Below, piece after piece: positions 47,954-56,053 of a DNA stretch of 64,000 nt. Each line of letters begins with the position of its first letter. Position 1 is the first letter of the stretch. Location: assembly GCF_004340205.1 (NCBI RefSeq), contig NZ_SLWB01000006.1, positions 124,001 to 188,000 of the forward strand, in the 5' to 3' direction. This stretch comes from Acetobacteroides hydrogenigenes (lineage in GTDB: Bacteria; Bacteroidota; Bacteroidia; Bacteroidales; ZOR0009). Position numbers and translations under genes: made by a program. Below the pieces are notes generated by a model. The model made no database searches and was not told the origin of the DNA. It saw only the letters and a list, made by a program, of their open reading frames with translations.

Positions 47954-48889
47954 ATGAATAGTATGAACAGTACTGTAAATACACTTTTAATAGAGCAGTG
48001 TAACGAATGGCCGCAATGCAGTGAAAATTACGCGGCACTTAAAACTGTTGAGGTTCGCGACACCGAAGTTGATGGTTATAAGTTTAAGGTGCAGTTCAAC
48101 CCTAAACGAATCCAGTCGTCGGCAGCCAAGGTTGACCCCAAAAGTATTCAGGAGCGCAAATGCTTCCTATGCGAGATCAACCGTCCTGAAGTTCAGCGGG
48201 GCATTCCGTTCGCATCGAAGTTGGGAAATACGTACACCATTCTGGTAAATCCATTTCCTATTTTCAAAAAGCATCTTACTATCCCTTCTGTTGCCCATAC
48301 AAATCAGCTAATAGAAGGAAAAATTGGAGATATGCTCGAACTTGCCAGACTGCTAGATGACTTTCTGATCTTCTACAATGGTCCAAAATGTGGAGCTTCG
48401 GCCCCCGACCATTTCCACTTTCAGGCTGGCAACAAAGGATTCCTGCCAATTGAAATGGATATCGAAGCAATCCTAAGCGCACATTCAAGACAGATAGAGC
48501 AAGATGTTTACATTCTGAAGAACGCACCTGCTAACACAATAGTATATAAATCGGCTAACGTAGATGCTATTATCTGCTGGTTCAACCAATTCTACGCCAA
48601 GTTCAAGCAAATATCTAATTCGGAAGAAGAACCGATGATGAATCTGCTTTCATGGTTTCAGGATGACTACTACTACCTTGTTGTTTACCCACGCAAAATG
48701 CATCGTCCTAGTCAGTTTTTTGCAGGGGGAGAAGAGAACATCCTCATAAGTCCTGCATCGATCGATTTAGGTGGCGTATTTATTACTCCACTCGAAAAGG
48801 ATTTTACGAAAATCACCAGTGCAGACATTAAGGATATTCTTGAACAAATCACAGTTACCCCTGATGATTTAAAAAAGCTTATCAAATGA
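47954..48889 (+). CDS. DUF4922 protein, GalT/GDP-sugar phosphorylase-like
   Basis: A 311-residue protein of the HIT/GalT superfamily, usually labelled DUF4922. It has a CxxC pair in ERKCFLCEINRPEVQRG near residue 73 and the active-site motif SAPDHFHFQAG near residue 155. HxHxQ marks nucleotidyltransferases and phosphorylases of the GalT type rather than HIT hydrolases. NTYTILVNPFPIFKKHLTIPS is the typical preceding strand-turn. A second in-frame ATG lies at 47963. One base after the glycosyltransferase gene and overlapping the SpoIID gene by four bases, it is clearly cotranscribed. It may make or split a nucleotide sugar; this is inference. Confidence 0.8.
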   Translation: MNSMNSTVNTLLIEQCNEWPQCSENYAALKTVEVRDTEVDGYKFKVQFNPKRIQSSAAKVDPKSIQERKCFLCEINRPEVQRGIPFASKLGNTYTILVNPFPIFKKHLTIPSVAHTNQLIEGKIGDMLELARLLDDFLIFYNGPKCGASAPDHFHFQAGNKGFLPIEMDIEAILSAHSRQIEQDVYILKNAPANTIVYKSANVDAIICWFNQFYAKFKQISNSEEEPMMNLLSWFQDDYYYLVVYPRKMHRPSQFFAGGEENILISPASIDLGGVFITPLEKDFTKITSADIKDILEQITVTPDDLKKLIK

Positions 48890-50181
48890 AAAGTCCTGAG
48901 ATAACTGTAGGGATAATGTTTCAACCCTCCATCGAGTTCATTCTCGATGGAGTGTTTACGTTTAGCGGCAAGGAGCATAGCGGTTTATATGAAGTTAAAT
49001 ACCAAGAAGGGCAAATAGCCTTTGATGGCCAACTTTACGATAAGCTATCCTTCGATGCCACTAGCGAAAAATCCACCTTCCTACTAAAAGATGTTGTTAT
49101 TGGCATAGGCTTTCATTGGGAACGTAAAGAAGACCAGCGCTTCGAAGGGAGCCTCGACTTCATTGTCGAAGATGAAAAGGTAACCGCCATAAACCGCATA
49201 TCGATAGAGAGGTATCTCGTTAGCGTAATTTCGTCTGAGATGAGCGCAACGAGTTCGCTTGAACTGCTCAAGGCACATGCCGTGATCTCCCGAAGCTGGA
49301 TGCTCTCACAAATTCAGAAGCGCACAACTCTCGAGAATTCATCAAAGGCCTATATCAGCGATATTCGAACTAACGAAGAATGGGTAAAATGGTGGGATAG
49401 AGAAGATCACACAAACTTCGATGTATGCGCCGACGACCATTGCCAGCGCTACCAAGGTATAACACGTGCCAGTCAATCGCTCGAAATGGTAGAGGAAGCA
49501 ATTACCCAAACCTTTGGAGAAATGCTAATGAACGGCGACAGCATTTGCGACGCTCGCTTTTCTAAATGTTGCGGAGGTGCCGTTGAGGAGTTCCAAAACT
49601 GCTGGGAGCCAGAGAAACATCCATACCTCCTAAAACTCTACGACAATGCAGAAGGAGAATTACCCGATTTAACCATTGAAGCGAATGCTGACAAATGGAT
49701 ACGTAGCGCTCCAGCCGCATTTTGCAACACTAACGACGCTCAGGTGCTTTCGCAGGTGCTCAACAACTACGATCAGGAAACGACCAACTTCTATAGATGG
49801 AAGGTTGACTTTGAAGCGCAAGAAATGAGCGAACTCGTTAAACGTCGCATAGGAATTGACTTCGGAACTATACAAGAGTTTATTCCTGTAGAACGTGGTA
49901 CGTCTGGTCGTCTCATCCGTTTAAAAGTTGTTGGTTCAAAGCAAACGCTTACCCTTGGCAAAGAACTGCTTATACGAAAGGCCTTTTCGGAATCGCACCT
50001 CTACAGCTCTGCTTTTGTTATCGACAAAACTGAAAAGGGCTTTACATTTACAGGAGCAGGCTGGGGACATGGTGTAGGACTGTGCCAAATTGGAGCAGCC
50101 GTTATGGCACATAAAGGGTATAAGTATAAGCCTATTCTTAACCACTACTTTCCAACCGCAGCAATCGAAAAGAAATACTAA
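48886..50181 (+). CDS. SpoIID/LytB-domain protein without a visible signal peptide
   Basis: A 431-residue member of the SpoIID family, which contains lytic transglycosylases that cut peptidoglycan glycan strands. Family features are INRISIERYLVSVISSEMSATSSLELLKAHAVISRSW near residues 100-140 with a conserved catalytic-type Glu, the CGGAVEEFQNCW stretch, and WGHGVGLCQIGAAVMAHKG near the C-terminus. The N-terminus MKSPEITVGIMFQPSIEF has no hydrophobic export signal, which is unusual for a cell-wall enzyme. It overlaps the DUF4922 gene by four bases. Confidence 0.85.
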   Translation: MKSPEITVGIMFQPSIEFILDGVFTFSGKEHSGLYEVKYQEGQIAFDGQLYDKLSFDATSEKSTFLLKDVVIGIGFHWERKEDQRFEGSLDFIVEDEKVTAINRISIERYLVSVISSEMSATSSLELLKAHAVISRSWMLSQIQKRTTLENSSKAYISDIRTNEEWVKWWDREDHTNFDVCADDHCQRYQGITRASQSLEMVEEAITQTFGEMLMNGDSICDARFSKCCGGAVEEFQNCWEPEKHPYLLKLYDNAEGELPDLTIEANADKWIRSAPAAFCNTNDAQVLSQVLNNYDQETTNFYRWKVDFEAQEMSELVKRRIGIDFGTIQEFIPVERGTSGRLIRLKVVGSKQTLTLGKELLIRKAFSESHLYSSAFVIDKTEKGFTFTGAGWGHGVGLCQIGAAVMAHKGYKYKPILNHYFPTAAIEKKY

Positions 50182-50219
50182 ACTAAAAGGTTCGCACTAT
50201 TTAGCAACCACCTAAAGAG

Positions 50220-51521
50220 ATGAAAGAACTAGAAAAGAAGAAAAATCACTGGTCGTGGATTCCCACTCTGTACTTTGCACAGGGGCTTCCCTACGTTGCA
50301 GTTATGACCATCGCTGTGATTATGTACAAGAGACTGGGACTTTCCAATACCGATATTGCCCTTTACACGTCATGGCTATATCTACCATGGGTAATAAAAC
50401 CGCTATGGAGCCCGTTTGTAGATATTGTTAAGACAAAACGCTGGTGGATAATTACCATGCAGGGGCTTGTCGCTGCAGCATTTGCAAGTATTGCGTTCTT
50501 TATTCCAACAAGCAACTACGTCCAAATTACGCTTGCCTTTTTCTGGCTAATGGCCTTTTCATCGGCAACACACGATATTGCTGCTGACGGATTCTACATG
50601 TTGGCCCTAAAAACTGGCGAACAATCCTTTTTCGTAGGAATTAGAAACACATTCTACCGGCTTGCCAATATTACAGGACAAGGTCTTCTTGTTATGTTTG
50701 CAGGTGCGCTAGAAGATGGCATTATCCACCCTTCTACAAAAGGAAACATTCCGGTTGCTTGGAGTATGACATTCTACCTTCTTGCTGCACTATTTATTGG
50801 ATTCACCATCTACCACTTTATTGTTCTTCCAAAACCGAAGGATGATTCTAAGGAAAATGAAACGGTAAACGCCAAAAATCTTATAAAAGAGTTCTGGCTT
50901 ACATTCGTGTCCTACTTCAAAAAGAAGAATATAGGCCTTGCCCTATTTTTCCTCCTCTCGTACAGACTAGGGGAATCACAGCTTGCAAAAATAGCATCAC
51001 CGTTCCTTCTTGACAAAACCTCATCAGGAGGACTAGGTCTATCAACATCAACCGTTGGACTTGCATATGGGACTATAGGAGTTGCAGCCCTTCTCCTAGG
51101 GGGTATTCTTGGGGGGCTTCTCGTAAGCAAAAATGGATTTAAGAAGTGGATAATACCAATGGCTCTTGCCATAAATATTCCTGATTTACTCTATGTCTAC
51201 ATGGCTCACACTCAACTTCAATCAATTCCGATGATAGTTGGAGCAGTAGCTCTTGAGCAGTTAGGATATGGTTTTGGATTTACCGCCTACATGCTTTTTC
51301 TGATTTACGTTGCAGACGGGCCTCACAAAACGGCACACTACGCCATTGGAACTGGATTTATGGCATTAGGAATGATGCTCCCAGGAATGGCTGCTGGTAT
51401 AATTGAAGAATGGCTTGGCTATACCAACTTCTTCTGGTGGGTATGCGCTTGGACGCTACCTGGCATTTACGCTTCGTATCTCGTATACCGAAAGATAGAG
51501 CCTGAATTCGGCAAGAAATAG
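50220..51521 (+). CDS. ampG: AmpG-like muropeptide permease
   Basis: Major-facilitator transporter of 433 residues and about 12 helices that likely imports cell-wall fragments (GlcNAc-anhydroMurNAc peptides or MurNAc). AmpG-type features are IPTLYFAQGLPYVAVMTIAVIMYK, PWVIKPLWSPFVD and FSSATHDIAADGFYMLAL with its Asp. It lies 38 bases after the SpoIID gene and upstream of NamZ. Whether it prefers anhydro-sugars or MurNAc cannot be told. Confidence 0.88.
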   Translation: MKELEKKKNHWSWIPTLYFAQGLPYVAVMTIAVIMYKRLGLSNTDIALYTSWLYLPWVIKPLWSPFVDIVKTKRWWIITMQGLVAAAFASIAFFIPTSNYVQITLAFFWLMAFSSATHDIAADGFYMLALKTGEQSFFVGIRNTFYRLANITGQGLLVMFAGALEDGIIHPSTKGNIPVAWSMTFYLLAALFIGFTIYHFIVLPKPKDDSKENETVNAKNLIKEFWLTFVSYFKKKNIGLALFFLLSYRLGESQLAKIASPFLLDKTSSGGLGLSTSTVGLAYGTIGVAALLLGGILGGLLVSKNGFKKWIIPMALAINIPDLLYVYMAHTQLQSIPMIVGAVALEQLGYGFGFTAYMLFLIYVADGPHKTAHYAIGTGFMALGMMLPGMAAGIIEEWLGYTNFFWWVCAWTLPGIYASYLVYRKIEPEFGKK

Positions 51522-51608
51522 AAGTTTGAAGCCTTGCTAAAACAAAATTAACACAAGAGATTGCGCCAAAAACTGGAGCAAAACACTCTTGATTTAAAGA
51601 TTACACAA

Positions 51609-52832
51609 ATGAAAAGAATTTGCCTAACTACAATGGCTTTACTACTTAGCCTCCCTATATGGGCTATAGTAAAGCCAGGAGTGGAAGTTCTTCGAGATAG
51701 GGACTTCTCCGTACTTAAAGGAAAAAGGGTTGGACTTATAACCAACCCTACGGGGATTGATCGATCTTACAAAAGTACCATCGACATCCTTAAGGAGGCT
51801 AAAGATGTAAAGTTGGTAGCCCTCTTTTCTCCCGAACATGGCGTTCGCGGCGACATTCATGCTGGTGACAAGGTTGACACATATATAGACCCAAAAACTG
51901 GCGTTACCGTTTACTCTATTTACGGAAAAACCCAACGCCCAACAAAGGAAATGCTCGACAACGTAGATGCAATAGTCTACGACATCCAAGACATCGGTAG
52001 TAGGTCGTACACCTTTATTAGTACAATGGGGATCGTAATGGAAGAGGCTGCTAAATACGGCAAGGAATTTATCGTGCTTGACCGCCCAAACCCTGTGGGC
52101 GGCGAAAAGGTTGAAGGCAGCCTTGTTGAAGATGGCTTCTACTCGTTTGTAAGCCAATTTCGCATTCCTTACGTTTACGGTCTAACACCTGGCGAAGTGG
52201 CCCTTATGCTTAACGGAGAGGGCATGATTAAGGGGAAATGCAAGCTTACGGTAATCCCTATGAAAGGATGGAAGCGCTCTATGACATATGCAGAAACCGG
52301 ACTCGATTGGGTTGCTCCTTCGCCTCACATACCAAACGCCAATGCGGCTTTGTACTATGCAACAACGGGCATACTTGGCGAATTGGGCGTTGTATCAATT
52401 GGAGTTGGCTATACCATCCCATTCCAGATGGTTGCCAGCGACTCTATATCTGCGAATCAGCTGTCCGATAGCCTTAATGCTCTAAAACTGGAAGGCGTTC
52501 ATTTCCGTCCTATATACTGCAAGCCGTTCTACAGCGTTGGCAAAGGGCAAAACTACCAAGGAGTTCAAATACATATTACCAATCCAAAGACCGTCGTCCT
52601 TTCGGACATCCAATTTTGGATTATGCAGGAAATGTACAAGCTAAACCCAAGCCTCGACTTCTTTAAGCGCTGCGAGAAAAGCCGCATTACCATGTGGAAT
52701 AAGGTTTGTGGTACCGACTATATCTTCAAGGAGTTTGGGAACGGCTACAACTTTGCCAAGATCCGAGAATACTGGCATAAAGACGACAAGGCCTTTAAGG
52801 AAATGTCGAATAAATACTACTTATACAAATAG
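51609..52832 (+). CDS. namZ: Exo-beta-N-acetylmuramidase NamZ (DUF1343)
   Basis: Releases MurNAc from the non-reducing end of peptidoglycan fragments. From the ATG at 51609 the protein is 407 residues with a signal peptide (MKRICLTTMALLLSLPIWA). The earlier in-frame codon at 51561 gives an implausible N-terminus. DUF1343 features are KGKRVGLITNPTGIDRS, FSPEHGVRGD, YDIQDIGSRSYTFI and WVAPSPHIPNANAAL. Periplasmic location and the neighbours (permease, sugar kinase, MurQ) match the known MurNAc salvage route in Tannerella-like Bacteroidota. Confidence 0.93.
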   Translation: MKRICLTTMALLLSLPIWAIVKPGVEVLRDRDFSVLKGKRVGLITNPTGIDRSYKSTIDILKEAKDVKLVALFSPEHGVRGDIHAGDKVDTYIDPKTGVTVYSIYGKTQRPTKEMLDNVDAIVYDIQDIGSRSYTFISTMGIVMEEAAKYGKEFIVLDRPNPVGGEKVEGSLVEDGFYSFVSQFRIPYVYGLTPGEVALMLNGEGMIKGKCKLTVIPMKGWKRSMTYAETGLDWVAPSPHIPNANAALYYATTGILGELGVVSIGVGYTIPFQMVASDSISANQLSDSLNALKLEGVHFRPIYCKPFYSVGKGQNYQGVQIHITNPKTVVLSDIQFWIMQEMYKLNPSLDFFKRCEKSRITMWNKVCGTDYIFKEFGNGYNFAKIREYWHKDDKAFKEMSNKYYLYK

Positions 52833-52834
52833 AG

Positions 52835-54010
52835 ATGGATACACCACTAACCCCATCACCTAAAAGGCTGCTGTCGCTAGATGTACTTCGCGGCATTACC
52901 ATCTCAGGGATGCTACTGGTAAACAATCCCGGTTCGTGGGGCCATATATACACCCCGCTGGAGCACGCTGCTTGGCACGGACTAACGCCAACCGACTTGG
53001 TATTCCCATTTTTCATGTTCATAATGGGCGTATCCATGTACATATCGCTAAGCAAGTTCAACTTCACCTTTTCGGGTAGCTACTTTAGGAAGCTGGCGAA
53101 GCGCAGCCTCCTCATCTTCTTGGTGGGTACTGCTATTGCATGGTTTTCGTTAATGTGCTTCGGCACTTTCGACGTTAGCTCCGACCAACCTTTTTGGGAG
53201 CGCTTTACATCCTCGGTGTTCCCCTTCGATAGGATTCGAATTCTTGGAGTAATGCAGCGACTCGCGCTTAGCTCATTCTTTGCTTCGCTTTTGGTTGTGC
53301 TTATACCATCGAAGCATTGGCTAAAGGCTGCGGCAGCTATTCTTGTTGGCTACTACCTTATTCTTCTATTTGGTGATGGTTTCGAGCTAACTCCAAACAA
53401 CATCATCATCCGGGTAGACACGGCTCTTTTTGGAGAGGAGCACATCTACCATGGCGAGAGTATCCCGTTTGATCCGGAAGGGCTGCTAAGCACCATACCC
53501 TGCCTTGCCCATGTAATCCTTGGGGTTTACTGCGGTAAGCTGATAAAGACAACGCCCAACCTAACCGAAAAGATCAGCAAGATATTTATATTCGGCACCA
53601 TACTCCTCTTTGCCGGACTGCTGCTGAGCTACGGAATTCCGATCAACAAAAAGATTTGGTCTCCAACCTTTGTGCTGACCACCTGCGGCCTGGCTTCGCT
53701 GCTGCTGGCATTGCTCGCTTGGATTATAGATGCCAAGGATAAGAAAAGATGGAGCGTTTTCTTCGAATCGTTTGGCATCAACCCCCTATTCTTATACGTT
53801 CTAGGAGGGGTGCTATCCATCCTTCTTGGCAGCATTCGCTTCTTTCAGGGCACCGAAGCGGTAAGCATAAAAGGGTTTATCTACAACGGGATGACTGCTG
53901 CGGTTGGCAACGAGACATTTGCCTCGCTCATCTTTGCGCTGTTCTTCATCAGCATTTGCTGGGTTATTGGACACCAGCTCTACAAACGTAAAATTTACAT
54001 CAAACTATGA
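52835..54010 (+). CDS. NagX/HGSNAT-like membrane acyltransferase
   Basis: A 391-residue integral membrane protein with about 10 helices from the family related to heparan-alpha-glucosaminide N-acetyltransferase and bacterial NagX. It starts PKRLLSLDVLRGITISGMLLVNNPGSWGHIY, with the family's RG and NNPG motifs, and includes PFFMFIMGVSMY and RILGVMQRLALS. Such proteins are thought to transfer acetyl groups to amino sugars across the membrane. It begins two bases after namZ and overlaps the kinase gene by four bases. Confidence 0.83.
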   Translation: MDTPLTPSPKRLLSLDVLRGITISGMLLVNNPGSWGHIYTPLEHAAWHGLTPTDLVFPFFMFIMGVSMYISLSKFNFTFSGSYFRKLAKRSLLIFLVGTAIAWFSLMCFGTFDVSSDQPFWERFTSSVFPFDRIRILGVMQRLALSSFFASLLVVLIPSKHWLKAAAAILVGYYLILLFGDGFELTPNNIIIRVDTALFGEEHIYHGESIPFDPEGLLSTIPCLAHVILGVYCGKLIKTTPNLTEKISKIFIFGTILLFAGLLLSYGIPINKKIWSPTFVLTTCGLASLLLALLAWIIDAKDKKRWSVFFESFGINPLFLYVLGGVLSILLGSIRFFQGTEAVSIKGFIYNGMTAAVGNETFASLIFALFFISICWVIGHQLYKRKIYIKL

Positions 54011-54840
54011 TACTTATTGCAGACAGCGGGTCAACCAAAACAGAATGGGTGGCCGTTGAAAATGGTACAACGGTAGCCGCTACCATTACGTTGGGCATTA
54101 ATCCCGTTTACCAAACTGTAGAAGAAATACAAAATGACGTTGCGGAAAACGTTGCCCCTACATTTAAGGAATTTGCGATTAGCGCGCTCTACTTTTACGG
54201 AGCAGGATGCCTCCCCGAAAAAATAGAGGGGGTACGCCAAGCCCTTGCCCACTCGTTCCCCAGCGCAACCATCAGCGTTCAGAGCGATTTGGTTGGTGCT
54301 GCACTTGCGCTATGTGGCAATAGGCCCGGCATTGCCTGCATCCTAGGAACCGGATCGAATACCTGCTTTTGGGATGGCGAAAAGATAGCTAAGAACGTTT
54401 CGCCGCTGGGCTTTATCCTCGGAGACGAGGGTAGCGGCGCCGTTATGGGCAAAACTTTTGTTGCCGACGTGCTCAAAAACCAAGTATCGGCGCGTCTAGC
54501 CAAAAAGTTCATGGAGCAGATGAGCCTTACCCCTGCCGAAATCATTAATAGGGTGTACCGACAGCCGTTCCCAAACCGGTTTCTGGCAGCTTTCACCCGT
54601 TTTATGAACGAGAATCGGCACGAGAAGGAGATTAGCGACCTCATCACCCGCAACTTCACCCTCTTCTTCGAGCGCAACATTATGCAGTACGACTACAGCA
54701 CCTACCCCGTGAACATCATCGGTTCCGTAGGGTTTCACTTCTGTGAGATGCTGGAGGCGGCCGCAGCCCCACTTGGCGTTAAGCTCGGCAAGGTTGAACA
54801 GAGCCCAATAAAAGGGCTAATAGAGTATCACTCCCGCTAA
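54007..54840 (+). CDS. murK: N-acetylhexosamine kinase (BadF/BcrA ATPase family, MurK-like)
   Basis: A 277-residue sugar kinase of the ASKHA fold. It opens with ILIADSGSTKTEWV (phosphate loop) and has SDLVGAALALCGNRPGIACILGTGSNTCFWDG (phosphate-2 loop) and a third Gly-rich loop IIGSVGFHF. In Bacteroidota such kinases phosphorylate MurNAc and/or GlcNAc at C6. The MurQ gene 13 bases downstream uses MurNAc-6-phosphate, so MurK is likely. GlcNAc kinase activity is an alternative. Confidence 0.85.
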   Translation: MILIADSGSTKTEWVAVENGTTVAATITLGINPVYQTVEEIQNDVAENVAPTFKEFAISALYFYGAGCLPEKIEGVRQALAHSFPSATISVQSDLVGAALALCGNRPGIACILGTGSNTCFWDGEKIAKNVSPLGFILGDEGSGAVMGKTFVADVLKNQVSARLAKKFMEQMSLTPAEIINRVYRQPFPNRFLAAFTRFMNENRHEKEISDLITRNFTLFFERNIMQYDYSTYPVNIIGSVGFHFCEMLEAAAAPLGVKLGKVEQSPIKGLIEYHSR

Positions 54841-54853
54841 AGATTACACGACT

Positions 54854-55678
54854 ATGGCTTTTAAAAAGATCACAGAGCAACCGTCACTATACAACGACCT
54901 AGAGAAGAAGAGCGTCTCGGAGCTGCTCTTCGACATCAACAGCGAGGACCAAAAGGTAGCCCTTGCCGTACGCGAAACCATTCCCCAGATTGAGAAGCTC
55001 GTGGAGGGCATCGTCGAGCGCATGAAAAAGGGAGGACGCATCTTCTACCTTGGTGCAGGGACTAGCGGCCGCTTAGGGGTGCTCGACGCATCGGAAATTC
55101 CGCCCACCTACGGGATGCCCCAGGGCAAGGTAATCGGGCTGATTGCCGGAGGCGACAAGGCTCTTCGCAACCCCATTGAAGCGGCCGAGGATAACCCCGA
55201 AAAATCGTGGGAGGAGCTTACAGCCTACAACGTAAACGAGCTCGATGTGGTTATCGGCATAGCCGCATCGGGAACCACCCCCTACGTAATTGGAGCTCTG
55301 GAGAAGGCCCGATCGCTGGGCATCCTCACCGCATCGATATCCTGCAACCCCGATGCTCCCGTTAGCAAGGCCGCCGAAATAGCCATCGAGCCAATTGTTG
55401 GCCCCGAATTCGTAACCGGATCGACCCGAATGAAATCGGGGACAGCCCAGAAGCTGGTGCTCAACATGATTACCACCTCTACCATGATTAAGCTAGGTAG
55501 GGTAAAAGGCAACCGGATGGTAAACATGCAGCTCACCAATAAGAAGCTGGTAGACCGCGGCACTCGAATGATCGTGGATGAAACCGGGCTTAACTACGAG
55601 GCAGCCAAGGCGCTGCTTTTGGAGCATGGATCGGTAAAAAAGGCGATTGATGCCCACAGGCAATCCCCCAAACGCTAG
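54854..55678 (+). CDS. murQ: N-acetylmuramic acid 6-phosphate etherase
   Basis: Removes the lactyl ether of MurNAc-6-phosphate to give GlcNAc-6-phosphate and D-lactate. The 274-residue protein has the SIS sugar-isomerase fold. Conserved stretches are GAGTSGRLGVLDASEIPPTYG, IAGGDKAL.NPIE and the catalytic-Glu-containing AEDNPEKSWEEL, GIAASGTTPYVIGAL and TGSTRMKSGTAQKLVLNM. It is slightly shorter than the E. coli enzyme (298). It is the last gene in the tight cluster before a repeat array. Confidence 0.96.
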   Translation: MAFKKITEQPSLYNDLEKKSVSELLFDINSEDQKVALAVRETIPQIEKLVEGIVERMKKGGRIFYLGAGTSGRLGVLDASEIPPTYGMPQGKVIGLIAGGDKALRNPIEAAEDNPEKSWEELTAYNVNELDVVIGIAASGTTPYVIGALEKARSLGILTASISCNPDAPVSKAAEIAIEPIVGPEFVTGSTRMKSGTAQKLVLNMITTSTMIKLGRVKGNRMVNMQLTNKKLVDRGTRMIVDETGLNYEAAKALLLEHGSVKKAIDAHRQSPKR

Positions 55679-55708
55679 CCTACGACCAGAATCGTCATAG
55701 CCCCAACC

Positions 55709-55872
55709 GTAGGAAGAAAAGTGCAGCTGCGCTTTTTCTCCTACTGCCCGTGGGAACAAAAGTGCAGCTGCACTTTTTCTCCTACTGCCCGTGGGAACGA
55801 AAATGCAGCTGTACTTTTTCTCCTACTGACCGTGGGAACGGAAGTGCAGCTGCACTTTTATTGCTACCAACA
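55709..55872. repeat. Four tandem 41-bp repeats with a palindromic core
   Basis: Units start at 55709, 55750, 55791 and 55832, exactly 41 bases apart. Each holds the palindrome AAAGTGCAGCTGCACTTT (with small changes) and a CTCCTACTG/CCGTGGGAAC link. They could fold as a row of hairpins in RNA, or act as a binding array. Because 41 is not a multiple of three, no protein repeat is possible. They lie between murQ and the amidase promoter. Confidence 0.85.
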
Positions 55873-55936
55873 GTAGGAGAAAAAGCTACTACCCAAATAT
55901 TCGACCATATCTTCGTATCTCAGCTCGTTTAATCGC

Positions 55937-55944
55937 TACTTTTG
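55937..55944 (+). promoter_or_regulatory. Bacteroidota -7 box for the amidase gene
   Basis: TACTTTTG matches TAnnTTTG and lies about 110 bases before the ATG at 56054. It suggests the amidase is transcribed separately from the recycling genes. Confidence 0.5.
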
Positions 55945-56053
55945 CGAGCTAAAGTAAGAATAGCAATCGGCATAATCGTTGATGCTCTTTTCGAGCCAAT
56001 ACCGCTCAAAAAGCATCAGCAAAATTCGAGAACTGAACCAAATCTTCGTTCAA

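Noticed and set aside
55709-55932. CRISPR array or coding repeat at the 41-bp array
   Set aside because: There are no variable spacers, and 41 is not a multiple of three.
55979-56053. N-terminal extension of the amidase
   Set aside because: The signal peptide starts at 56054, and the extension would bury it.
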